Below, one piece after another: positions 42,686 through 51,107 of a DNA stretch of 64,000 nt; position 1 is the first letter of the stretch; every line of letters starts with the position of its first letter. The notes under the pieces are model-generated. The model was not told the DNA's origin and ran no database searches. It was given only the letters and a program-made list of their open reading frames with translations. Location: assembly GCA_009917405.1 (NCBI GenBank), contig QZED01000001.1, positions 1 to 64,000 of the forward strand. Reading direction: 5' to 3'. This DNA is from a bacterium c-19 (lineage in GTDB: Bacteria > Bacillota_I > Bacilli_A > Erysipelotrichales > Erysipelotrichaceae). The position numbers were made by a program, and so were the translations under genes.

Positions 42686-42818
42686 TTACGATTTCTCATC
42701 GGAATGAATTCATTTATAACAAAGAGTAATGAAAAGAATCGTTATATCACTTGTAAAAAATGGGTGATGACTATTGAAATAAATGCTTATATTTTCATGA
42801 AAAATCGTGAAAAAGCTA

Positions 42819-42847
42819 TTGACGAACGAATAAAAAGGGTGTAACCT
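42819..42847 (+). promoter_or_regulatory. Promoter of ilvE
   Basis: TTGACG (42819-42824), a 17-nt spacer and TAACCT (42842-42847). Confidence 0.7.
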
Positions 42848-42877
42848 AAAGAAAATTAAAAGTTAGGAGTGATATTT

Positions 42878-43954
42878 ATGAAAATAACGATTGAAGAAGC
42901 AAAGGTGAAAAAGGCGAAACCGCAGCCGGGAACACCGTTAGGCTTTGGCAAATATTTTACCGATCATATGTTTTTAATGGACTGGACAAAGGAAAATGGA
43001 TTTGAAAATGCCCGTATTGTTCCTTACGGACCGATTTCCATGGATCCTGCCAGCATGGTACTTCATTATGCACAGGAAACCTTTGAAGGAATGAAAGCCT
43101 ATCGTGCGAAAGACGGACGCATTTTATTGTTCAGACCGGAAATGAATGCGAAGCGTTTTATTAACTCAAATCGTCGTTTATGCATGGCTGAGGTACCTGT
43201 GGAAGATTTTGTGGAAGCAGTCAGAGCTGTGGTTGAATATGAACAGGATTGGGTACCGAGTGAGGAAGGAACTTCCCTTTATATTCGTCCGTTTATGTTT
43301 GCGACAGAAGCGGCTGTCGGTGTTCATCCGGCCGCAAGCTATACCTTTGCGATCATTCTGTCACCGGTCGGTGCTTACTATCCGCAAGGGGTAAATCCGG
43401 TGAAGATTTATGTGGAAGATGAGTTTGTCAGAGCGACCAAAGGCGGTACCGGCTTTACGAAATGCGGCGGAAATTATGCATCAAGCATCGCTGCACAGGT
43501 AAAGGCGGAAAAGCTTGGTTATACACAGGTTCTGTGGTTAGACGGTGTGGAACGCAAATATGTTGAGGAAGTAGGAACGATGAATGTTATGTTTAAAATA
43601 AACAATGAAATCATTACGGCTCCTTGTGACGGTACAGTGCTTCCGGGCGTTACCCGTGATTCCATCATCACCTTGTTAAAGGAATTGGGATATACGGTAC
43701 GTGAGGAACATTTGGCTATTGATGATCTGATGGAAGCAGCGCAAAACGGTTCATTAGAGGAAGCCTTCGGTACCGGTACAGCGGCGGTAATTTCCCCGGT
43801 CGGCGAATTAAACTACAAAGGCAATATCGCGGTGATCAATGATTTTAAAACCGGAGCGTTGACCCAGAAGCTTTATGATACCTTGACCGGTATCCAATGG
43901 GGCAATATCGAGGATACACACGGATGGGTTCATGATATTGCGAAAATGAAATAA
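42878..43954 (+). CDS. ilvE: Branched-chain amino acid aminotransferase
   Basis: A 358-residue fold-type IV PLP transaminase of the longer (Bacillus/eukaryote-like) BCAT class. HYAQETFEGMKAYR (about 60-73), LYIRPFMFATE (about 128), the PLP lysine in GFTKCGGNYASS (about 195) and YVEEVGTMNVMF (about 226) are visible. It catalyses the last step of Leu, Ile and Val synthesis and the first of their breakdown. It is not in the leu operon and shows no T-box. ATG at 42878 behind TTAGGAGTGATATTT. Confidence 0.96.
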   Translation: MKITIEEAKVKKAKPQPGTPLGFGKYFTDHMFLMDWTKENGFENARIVPYGPISMDPASMVLHYAQETFEGMKAYRAKDGRILLFRPEMNAKRFINSNRRLCMAEVPVEDFVEAVRAVVEYEQDWVPSEEGTSLYIRPFMFATEAAVGVHPAASYTFAIILSPVGAYYPQGVNPVKIYVEDEFVRATKGGTGFTKCGGNYASSIAAQVKAEKLGYTQVLWLDGVERKYVEEVGTMNVMFKINNEIITAPCDGTVLPGVTRDSIITLLKELGYTVREEHLAIDDLMEAAQNGSLEEAFGTGTAAVISPVGELNYKGNIAVINDFKTGALTQKLYDTLTGIQWGNIEDTHGWVHDIAKMK

Positions 43955-43964
43955 TTTTATTCGG

Positions 43965-43995
43965 ATATGTTGAAAACTCACATATCCTTTTTTCT
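43965..43995 (+). terminator. Terminator after ilvE
   Basis: GGATATGT / ACATATCCTTTTTT around a 9-nt loop. Confidence 0.85.
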
Positions 43996-44107
43996 CGAAT
44001 CACTCGTACAGCTCGCATTTCATTGAGATTTCGGCAAAGGATAATGCTTGAGAGCGATATTTAACAGTGTTATACTATTAATGTACAATAACAGGAAGGA
44101 AGATACT

Positions 44108-45184
44108 ATGACAAAAATTGATATTATCTCCGGTTTTCTGGGAGCCGGTAAAACGACTTTAATTCGTAAGCTGATTCAAGAGGCATACGGGAATGAAAAA
44201 TTGGTTTTGATTGAAAATGAATTCGGTGAAATCGGAATTGACGGCGGTTTTTTAAAGGAAGCCGGGATTGCGGTAAAGGAAATGAACAGCGGCTGCATTT
44301 GTTGTTCCTTGGTCGGTGATTTTGCGCAGAGCTTGTCGATGGTTATGGATCAGTATGCGCCTGATCGCATTATTATTGAACCAAGCGGTGTCGGAAAGCT
44401 TTCCGATGTCATTCAGGCAATTAAGGATCTGAAGGATGATAGACTGCATTTACAGTCTTATACAACAGTTGCGGATGCGAAAAAGGTAAAAACGTACAGT
44501 AAGAACTTCGGTGAATTCTTCAATAATCAGATCGCTTATGCAAAAACGATTGTATTAAGCCGTACTCAGCTGCTTGATCAAAATGCCTTAGATGAGGCAG
44601 TAGCGCTGCTTCAGAAGCAGAATCCGCAGGCAAGCTTGATCGTTACACCGTGGGATGATTTAGACGGTGCAAAGATTCTTAAGGTGATGGAACAGAAAAG
44701 CGATATGGCAGCGGAAATGATGGAAGAAATGAAAGCACATGAGTGCTGTTGTAATCACGATGAACATGGACATCATGAGCGTGAAGAATGTTGCTGTCAC
44801 CATCACGATGATGAACATCATCATTCTCACGAACACAAGCATCATGAACATTGTCATCATGATCATGAGGAATGTGACTGCCATCATCACCATCATGCAG
44901 ATGAGGTATTCACCAGTTGGGGCAGAGAAACAGCGAAGCTTTACACCAAAGCGGAAATTACTTCGATCTTGGAAGCGTTAAGCAATGAAGAAAGCTATGG
45001 CAAGATACTTCGAGCAAAGGGAATGCTGAAAGGAGAACATACGTGGTATTATTTTGATATGGTACCGCAGGAGTATGAGATTCGTGAAGGAACTCAGGAA
45101 ACAATCGGTAAGCTGTGTGTTATCGGTTCTGAACTAGAAGAAGCAGCTTTATCGAAGCTGTTCGGATTGGTGAGTGAATCCTGA
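44108..45184 (+). CDS. CobW/COG0523 G3E GTPase with histidine/cysteine-rich metal-binding segment
   Basis: 358 residues. Walker A GFLGAGKTT (about 9-17), the metal-binding CxCC motif in NSGCICCSLVGD (about 61-72), Walker B/DxxG region IIEPSGVG, and a C-terminal CobW_C domain (about 285-358). Between them, about residues 213-270 are extremely rich in His and Cys (runs such as HHHSHEHKHHEHCHHDHEECDCHHHHH), a probable zinc (or Ni/Co) store. COG0523 proteins deliver metals to target enzymes. ATG at 44108 behind GGAAGGAAG; the stop overlaps the next gene's start. Confidence 0.92.
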   Translation: MTKIDIISGFLGAGKTTLIRKLIQEAYGNEKLVLIENEFGEIGIDGGFLKEAGIAVKEMNSGCICCSLVGDFAQSLSMVMDQYAPDRIIIEPSGVGKLSDVIQAIKDLKDDRLHLQSYTTVADAKKVKTYSKNFGEFFNNQIAYAKTIVLSRTQLLDQNALDEAVALLQKQNPQASLIVTPWDDLDGAKILKVMEQKSDMAAEMMEEMKAHECCCNHDEHGHHEREECCCHHHDDEHHHSHEHKHHEHCHHDHEECDCHHHHHADEVFTSWGRETAKLYTKAEITSILEALSNEESYGKILRAKGMLKGEHTWYYFDMVPQEYEIREGTQETIGKLCVIGSELEEAALSKLFGLVSES

Positions 45185-46122
45185 TGGAAGTACCTGTTTA
45201 TTTATTCACCGGCTTTTTAGACAGCGGAAAAAGCACGTTTATCCAAGATACATTGCGAGATCCGCAGTTTCATAATCAAGAGAAGACGTTACTACTGCTT
45301 TGTGAAGAAGGTGAAGTATCTTTTGATTCTTCGGTAATGGCTGATTATCATGTAGATATTGTAACGGTGGAAAAGGAAAGTGATCTTACCTATGAATTTC
45401 TGTGTGAACTGCAGCGCCGCTATCAGCCGCAGCGAGTGATGATTGAGTTTAACGGCATGTGGAAGGTAACGGAATTTCTTGAAGTTGAATATCCAATTGA
45501 ATGGATTCTTGTTCAAATCATGACGACGATTGATGCTTCTACGTTTGCGTTATATATGAATAATATGCGATCCCTTGTCTACGAACAAGTTGTACATAGT
45601 GAATTGATTATTTTTAATCGCTGTGACAATAGTACTAAGAAAAGCTTTTTACGCGGCAATGTAAAGGCAATCAATGCCAAAGCACAAATTATTTATGAAG
45701 GTGTTGACGGCACAATCAATCAATTAGCGGATGATGTACTGCCGTTTGATAAAAACAGTGATATGCTTACTATTGAAAGCGGTGATTACGGTTTATGGTA
45801 TATGGATATTATGGAAAAGCCGCAAAGCTATGAAGATAAAAGAGTAACTTTTGAAGCACAGGTCGTTGAAGTCGATCGTTTTCATCAAGATGTATTCTTA
45901 ATCGGTCGTGAAGCGATGGTTTGCTGCGCCGATGATATTCAGATGATCGGTTTTGTTGTTCATTATGCGAAGAGTACACAGTTGAAAAGCGGACAGTGGG
46001 TTCGTCTACAGGCTAAGGTTCATTGTGAGTATGATCAACAGTATGACGGTATTGTTCCAGTATTGTATGCAGTATCTGTGAATTCCTGTGAAGCACTCGA
46101 TGATTATGTAAATTTTAGTTAA
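45184..46122 (+). CDS. CobW-like GTPase fused to a YcgQ/DUF1980-type C-terminal domain
   Basis: 312 residues. The N-terminal 175 or so is a COG0523 GTPase (GFLDSGKSTFI Walker A about 10-20; VMIEFNG; NRCDNS in place of NKxD about 142), but the CxCC metal motif of the family is missing. Residues about 205-312 match the C-terminal domain of YcgQ/TIGR03943 proteins (FEAQVVEVDRFHQDVFLIGREAMVCCADDIQMIGFVVHY...GQWVRLQAKVH). YcgQ-YcgR pairs with COG0523 proteins in Firmicutes and is linked to zinc stress. Overlaps the first CobW gene by 1 nt. Confidence 0.85.
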   Translation: MEVPVYLFTGFLDSGKSTFIQDTLRDPQFHNQEKTLLLLCEEGEVSFDSSVMADYHVDIVTVEKESDLTYEFLCELQRRYQPQRVMIEFNGMWKVTEFLEVEYPIEWILVQIMTTIDASTFALYMNNMRSLVYEQVVHSELIIFNRCDNSTKKSFLRGNVKAINAKAQIIYEGVDGTINQLADDVLPFDKNSDMLTIESGDYGLWYMDIMEKPQSYEDKRVTFEAQVVEVDRFHQDVFLIGREAMVCCADDIQMIGFVVHYAKSTQLKSGQWVRLQAKVHCEYDQQYDGIVPVLYAVSVNSCEALDDYVNFS

Positions 46123-46465
46123 TCAATAAAAAAAGCAGAGCATCAATTCTGTTCATAGTTATTTCATATTTCCGTCTAAAGTCTTTGTCATATTGATAAA
46201 GGCTTTTTTACTGCCGGGCGATAATTTACGGTAGAATAAGATTAGATTTTGTTCATTGATGTTTTGAATAAATTCATTTCAATTACCAACAGATAGGATG
46301 CTAGTCTTATCTTCTTTTTTATTGTATTATGCAATGATGAAGTCATTAGAGGGAAGTGGCATATTCTAATCTTTTAGTCGCTTATGAATAATATTTAGTT
46401 CTTTTTAATTCTGTTGTGATTATTACAAACAGAAACAGCTTTTTTCAAAAAATCGGCACAGGCAC
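46123..46465. other. Gene-free stretch before ppdK
   Basis: No reading frame supported. AT-rich, with short T runs but no convincing hairpin; promoter and operator signals lie at its right end. Confidence 0.4.
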
Positions 46466-46467
46466 TA

Positions 46468-46481
46468 GGAAAACGCTTTCA
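46468..46481 (+). promoter_or_regulatory. Candidate cre (CcpA) site
   Basis: GGAAAACGCTTTCA fits the catabolite-responsive element consensus (TGWAANCGNTNWCA) with one mismatch at the first base. It lies in the -35 region of the ppdK promoter, a position that would cause repression by CcpA. No ccpA gene is seen here. Confidence 0.5.
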
Positions 46482-46488
46482 AAAAGTG

Positions 46489-46494
46489 TATAAT
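46489..46494 (+). promoter_or_regulatory. -10 element of the ppdK promoter
   Basis: A perfect TATAAT 35 nt before the ppdK ATG; the -35 (TAGGAA) is poor, as expected for an activated or repressed promoter. Confidence 0.6.
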
Positions 46495-46528
46495 ATATCC
46501 ATGTGAATATATAAGAGGAGGAAAAGCA

Positions 46529-49156
46529 ATGGATAAGAAATATGTATATTTGTTTTCTGAAGGAAACGAAAATATGCGTGAATTGCTTGGCGGTAAAGGT
46601 GCCAATTTAGCAGAAATGATGAATTTGGGCATGCCGGTACCGTATGGCTTTACTATCACAACAGAAGCATGTAATCGCTATTATGATGACGGAGAAGCGA
46701 TTAACGATGCGATCAAGGAAGAAATTTTTAATTATTTAGGTAAACTGGAAGAATTGGCGGAGAAGCGTTTCGGTGATGCGAAAAATCCGCTGTTGGTATC
46801 AGTTCGTTCCGGTGCGCGTGCTTCCATGCCGGGTATGATGGATACGATTTTGAATTTAGGTATGAATGATGAGGTAGTAAAAGGTGTCGCTGCATTATCA
46901 GGTAGTGAACGTTTTGCATATGATTCCTACCGTCGTTTTATTCAAATGTTTGCCGATGTCGTAATGGGATTAAATAAAGCACGCTTTGAAGAAATTATTG
47001 ATGAGATGAAAGAGCAAAAAGGCGTTAAACAAGATACGGAATTAGACGGCGAGGATATGAAGGCACTGGTGAAAAGCTTTAAGGAATTTTATCAGGAAGA
47101 ACTTCATGAAGAATTCCCGAGTGATCCGAGAGAACAGCTGTATCGTGCAGTAGAGGCTGTGTTCCGTTCATGGAATAATCCGCGTGCGATCTTCTATCGT
47201 AAAATGAATGATATTCCGGGTAGCTGGGGAACAGCGGTAAATGTTCAGATGATGGTATTCGGTAATATGGGTAACGACTGCGGTACCGGAGTTGCCTTCA
47301 CTCGTAATCCGAGTACCGGAGAAAATAAGCTGTACGGTGAATTCTTGATGAATGCACAGGGTGAGGACGTTGTTGCCGGTATTCGTACTCCGCAGACGAT
47401 TGATCAGTTAAAAGATGTAATGCCGGATGCGTTCGATGCTTTTACAAAAATCTGTGCCAAGTTGGAATCTCATTATAAGAATATGCAGGATATGGAATTT
47501 ACAATTGAACGTGGTAAATTATTTATGCTACAGACAAGAAACGGAAAGCGTACGGCGGCAGCGGCATTAAAAATTGCATGTGATATGTTTGATGAAGGCA
47601 TGATCACCAAAGAGGACGCCTTGATGATGGTGGAACCGAAACAGTTGGACAGCCTACTTCATCCGCGCTTTGACGAAGGTAAATTGAAAGCAGCGAAGCC
47701 AATCGCGTCAGCACTTCCGGCATCTCCGGGTGCTGCCTGCGGACAGATTGTGTTCACTGCCGAAGAAGCGATCATTGAAACTGAAAAAGGCAATAAGGTT
47801 GTGTTAGTACGTTTGGAAACTTCACCTGAAGATATTGAAGGTATGCATGTTTCCGAGGGTATTCTGACAGTACGCGGCGGTATGACTTCTCATGCGGCAG
47901 TCGTTGCGCGCGGCATGGGTACTTGTTGTGTATCCGGATGCGGAGAAATTAAAATTAATGAAGCAGATCGTTCCTTTGAGGTAAACGGAACAACCTATCA
48001 TGCTGGAGAATATATTTCTTTAGACGGATCAACCGGAAATATTTACGGTGAAGCGATCCCGACCGTACCTGCGGCAATCTCAGGTGATTTTGAACGCTTT
48101 ATGAATTGGGCTGACGAAGTTCGTGTGTTAAAAGTAAGAACGAATGCCGATACACCGAAAGATGCGGCACAGGCAGTGAAGTTCGGTGCTGAGGGCATCG
48201 GTTTGGTACGTACGGAGCATATGTTCTTTGAAGGCGATCGTATCAAAGCAGTCAGAGAGATGATTGTATCTAAAAATGAAGAACAGCGCCGCAATGCATT
48301 AAGCAAGCTGTTGCCGATGCAGCGAGGTGATTTCGAGGGTATTTATGAGGCGATGGAAGGTCGTCCGGTAACTATTCGTTATTTGGATCCGCCTTTGCAT
48401 GAATTCCTGCCTACAAGCGCACAGGATATTGAACAGCTTGCACAGGAAATGAATATCAGTGTGGAAGAACTGCGCAGTGTTGTTGTCTCCTTACATGAAT
48501 TTAATCCGATGATGGGACATCGCGGTTGCCGTTTGGCAGTTTCTTATCCGGAAATCGCAGAAATGCAGACAACGGCAGTGATTGAAGCAGCTATCAATGT
48601 CAACCGTAAGCATCCGGATTGGAAGCTTGTTCCGGAAATTATGATTCCGCTTGTCGGTGATATTAATGAATTAAAGTATGTAAAAAATGTTGTTGTTAAA
48701 ACAGCAGATGCGATAATAGAACGTGAAAATGTCACTATGGAATATCATGTAGGTACCATGATAGAAATTCCGCGCGCTGCGTTATTGGCAGATGAAATTG
48801 CACAGGAAGCAGAGTTCTTCTCCTTTGGTACAAATGATTTGACACAGATGACTTTCGGCTTCTCCCGTGATGATGCCGGTGCTTTCTTAAATGATTACTA
48901 CGAAAAGAAAATCTTTGAACAAGATCCGTTTGCCCGTGTCGATCAAAGAGGTGTCGGTAAACTGATTAAATTAGCCGTAGAAGGCGGAAAAGCAACTCGT
49001 CCAAATATTAAACTGGGTATTTGCGGTGAACACGGCGGTGATCCAAGTTCCATTGATTTCTGTCATCGCATGGGCTTGACATATGTATCCTGCAGTCCGT
49101 TCCGTGTACCGATTGCAAGACTTGCGGCAGCTCAGGCGGCTATTACAAATAAATAA
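46529..49156 (+). CDS. ppdK: Pyruvate, phosphate dikinase
   Basis: An 875-residue PPDK interconverting pyruvate, ATP and Pi with PEP, AMP and PPi. ATP-grasp N-terminal part (GGKGANLAEMMNLGMPVPYGF, about 18-38; SVRSGARASMPGMMDTILNLG), the phosphohistidine domain with GGMTSHAAVVARGMG (about 449-463), and the PEP/pyruvate barrel (FGTNDLTQMTFGFSRDD about 769; catalytic Cys in GICGEHGGDP about 830). Ribosome binding site AGAGGAGGAAAAGC. Single-gene unit under a possible cre site. Confidence 0.97.
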   Translation: MDKKYVYLFSEGNENMRELLGGKGANLAEMMNLGMPVPYGFTITTEACNRYYDDGEAINDAIKEEIFNYLGKLEELAEKRFGDAKNPLLVSVRSGARASMPGMMDTILNLGMNDEVVKGVAALSGSERFAYDSYRRFIQMFADVVMGLNKARFEEIIDEMKEQKGVKQDTELDGEDMKALVKSFKEFYQEELHEEFPSDPREQLYRAVEAVFRSWNNPRAIFYRKMNDIPGSWGTAVNVQMMVFGNMGNDCGTGVAFTRNPSTGENKLYGEFLMNAQGEDVVAGIRTPQTIDQLKDVMPDAFDAFTKICAKLESHYKNMQDMEFTIERGKLFMLQTRNGKRTAAAALKIACDMFDEGMITKEDALMMVEPKQLDSLLHPRFDEGKLKAAKPIASALPASPGAACGQIVFTAEEAIIETEKGNKVVLVRLETSPEDIEGMHVSEGILTVRGGMTSHAAVVARGMGTCCVSGCGEIKINEADRSFEVNGTTYHAGEYISLDGSTGNIYGEAIPTVPAAISGDFERFMNWADEVRVLKVRTNADTPKDAAQAVKFGAEGIGLVRTEHMFFEGDRIKAVREMIVSKNEEQRRNALSKLLPMQRGDFEGIYEAMEGRPVTIRYLDPPLHEFLPTSAQDIEQLAQEMNISVEELRSVVVSLHEFNPMMGHRGCRLAVSYPEIAEMQTTAVIEAAINVNRKHPDWKLVPEIMIPLVGDINELKYVKNVVVKTADAIIERENVTMEYHVGTMIEIPRAALLADEIAQEAEFFSFGTNDLTQMTFGFSRDDAGAFLNDYYEKKIFEQDPFARVDQRGVGKLIKLAVEGGKATRPNIKLGICGEHGGDPSSIDFCHRMGLTYVSCSPFRVPIARLAAAQAAITNK

Positions 49157-49162
49157 GCAAAT

Positions 49163-49198
49163 GAAAACGATAGGAAGTGATTCTTATCGTTTTTCTTA
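49163..49198 (+). terminator. Terminator after ppdK
   Basis: AAAACGATA / TTATCGTTTTTC with a short loop. Confidence 0.75.
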
Positions 49199-49228
49199 TG
49201 TAAGGTCGAAATTTATAAAAGGCTGATC

Positions 49229-49514
49229 AAATGGACGTTTAACGGCACTAAGATAACCGTCACTGACATTAAGACGGAAGGTGTAATACTGTAAATAAAG
49301 TATGCTTAATACCCGCATTATATTGTAACAGGCTGTTATCGTGTGGTATTATAAAAAGGATTTTAAACAGATATATGCTGAACCGGAAGGGGATGCAAAG
49401 CCAACAGAGCCTGAGAAATGTATTAGATATGAATGTGAAAGAGCTGCGGAGGGAATTAAGGACAGTGAATACGGCACTACGTTTTTAATACTGTCTACAA
49501 CCGAAAAAGACTGA
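49229..49514 (+). pseudogene. Possible decayed lipoprotein-like gene (DUF5067/DUF4352-like)
   Basis: One frame gives KWTFNGTKITVTDIKTEGVIL then a stop; a second frame gives QAVIVWYYKKDFKQIY then an acidic stretch ending YGTTFLILSTTEKD. The pattern (ligand-like strand, VILD.., AVIV.YY) recalls DUF5067/DUF4352 lipoprotein domains, but the match is weak and frames are broken. The remainder to 49822 shows nothing further. Confidence 0.3.
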
Positions 49515-49822
49515 TAAGCCGATGAAAGAATTCTTTCATGATTATTCTTAAAATTTTGATGGTGGAATTATGAGTTATTGATCAAAAACAAGAGAAGTCT
49601 TCAATATCTTTTCATATCCGGATACATTGATTGAATGCTTCTTTCCCACAATGAAATACTATAAAACAAAATCATTTACTGCCGTTAATCAAGGAATGAC
49701 TCAATAGAGCCGCAGATAAATAAGATCATTTTTACAGCTTTTAAAGCCTATAAATACGCATGTCAAAGACTTTTGACAGACAAAAATGCTTCTTTCATAT
49801 AGAATGTAATCGGAGGTGCAGG

Positions 49823-50404
49823 ATGGATACCGGAGTGAGAATCAAACAATACAGAGAAAGACAAGGCATTACGCAAGAAGAGCTTGCGTTAAAAGTTTTT
49901 GTTTCAAGACAGACTATATCAAATTGGGAAACGAATAAGAGTTATCCTGATATAAAAAGCTTGACTCTGTTATCTAATATCTTTCATGTATCTTTAGATG
50001 ATTTCATAAAAGCTGATATAGAGGAGATGAGAAAGATAGTTGATAAAGATAAAATAAGAGAATTTAATATAATGAGTTATATTTTCCTGGCAGAAATATT
50101 AATTGTAATGATCAGTGCATATCCGTTATTCAGTCTAGACGGATATATTGGTGTCGCTGTTTGGCTTTTGTTTTTTGTGATAACATTCGCTACAGCAGCA
50201 ATCATTGAAAAGTTTAAAAAGAATAATGACATTCAAACGTATAAAGAGATAATTGCTTTTGTGGAAAATAAACCATTAACTTATGAAGAATCGCAACGTG
50301 AAATAGGGAAAAGAATTTATCAAAAAATCCTGTTAGCTCTTCTGGCAGGTGTAATAACTTTAATTACTGTTATTATTGTAATGGTCGTTGTAAATCATAT
50401 TTGA
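49823..50404 (+). CDS. XRE-family regulator with membrane segments
   Basis: 193 residues. The HTH covers about 1-62 (RIKQYRERQGITQEELALKVFVSRQTISNWETNKSYPDIKSLTLLSNIFHVSLDDFI), then about three hydrophobic segments (near 88-106, 112-130 and 168-190). This build is common for regulators of small membrane peptides or transporters. The ATG at 49823 follows GGAGGTGCAGG; the upstream frame from 49760 lacks a site. It is followed after 11 nt by a 38-residue membrane peptide. Confidence 0.85.
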   Translation: MDTGVRIKQYRERQGITQEELALKVFVSRQTISNWETNKSYPDIKSLTLLSNIFHVSLDDFIKADIEEMRKIVDKDKIREFNIMSYIFLAEILIVMISAYPLFSLDGYIGVAVWLLFFVITFATAAIIEKFKKNNDIQTYKEIIAFVENKPLTYEESQREIGKRIYQKILLALLAGVITLITVIIVMVVVNHI

Positions 50405-50415
50405 GGAGGCATAAA

Positions 50416-50532
50416 ATGGAATTTTGGATTATATTTATATTATTGGCATGTTTGGGCGGAAGCTGTTCATTAGCCGGTACTTGGTGGACTAAAGAATGGT
50501 GGAGCAAAAGGAAAGAAAAGAAGTATAAATAA
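50416..50532 (+). CDS. 38-residue membrane peptide downstream of the XRE regulator
   Basis: MEFWIIFILLACLGGSCSLAG is a hydrophobic N-terminal half, followed by tryptophan-rich TWWTKEWWSK and a lysine tail. GAGGAGGCATAAA, a strong ribosome binding site, precedes the ATG. Too short for family assignment. Position and composition suggest it works with the regulator, or is a small toxin-like or regulatory peptide. Confidence 0.6.
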   Translation: MEFWIIFILLACLGGSCSLAGTWWTKEWWSKRKEKKYK

Positions 50533-51107
50533 GTGATTATCAGGCAGTATGACTGAAATGAAACGGATAAAATCAGAAATTGCTTCTACGGTGGGTTCAT
50601 GCACTGTTGTATGTGATTTCTTTTTTTAATGCAGATGAGTATAATACACGATAAAAAGGTAATTTGTTGAAGTATGAATTTATATTTTTCTTACAGCAGA
50701 TAAGATCATTATACATTAAGTCGGGAAGTGTACATGAAAAATTGTAACCCCTAACATTCTTTACCAAGATTCGCTTAAAAAACTGTTCATAAAGGGCTGT
50801 TTGTGCTATAATCAACTGTGATGAGTATGGTAAATAACGGTCTTAATTTATCACATTCAAGAAAGATTAAATTTCTGTAAATTGTTTATAATCGTGTACA
50901 TTTTGAAACAGCTGTTTTTTTAACAAAAGCACTGTTTTTTTTATATATAGCTTATGCTTTCAACGATATAAGCAAAGCAAAGTTTATTAAAGTACACCTT
51001 TATAAACATTGCAGAGGAAAGGAGAGGGTAAGGATTATATTTATTTACGATCGAAAGATAAAAAAACTTCATGAAAAGATGTCTGATACGGACAAAAGGA
51101 GGGAAAC
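50533..51107. other. Gene-free stretch upstream of the surface-protein gene
   Basis: A TATAAT is present at about 50807-50812 and oligo-T tracts at 50920-50942. No coding frame or clear hairpin. It is unusually long for this window, so it may hold regulatory sites for the surface protein. Confidence 0.4.

Noticed and set aside
44660-44896. Met-rich 78-codon minus-strand frame, and its 80-codon plus-strand partner
   Set aside because: Both are artefacts of the CAT/CAC repeats that encode the His-rich segment of the CobW protein.
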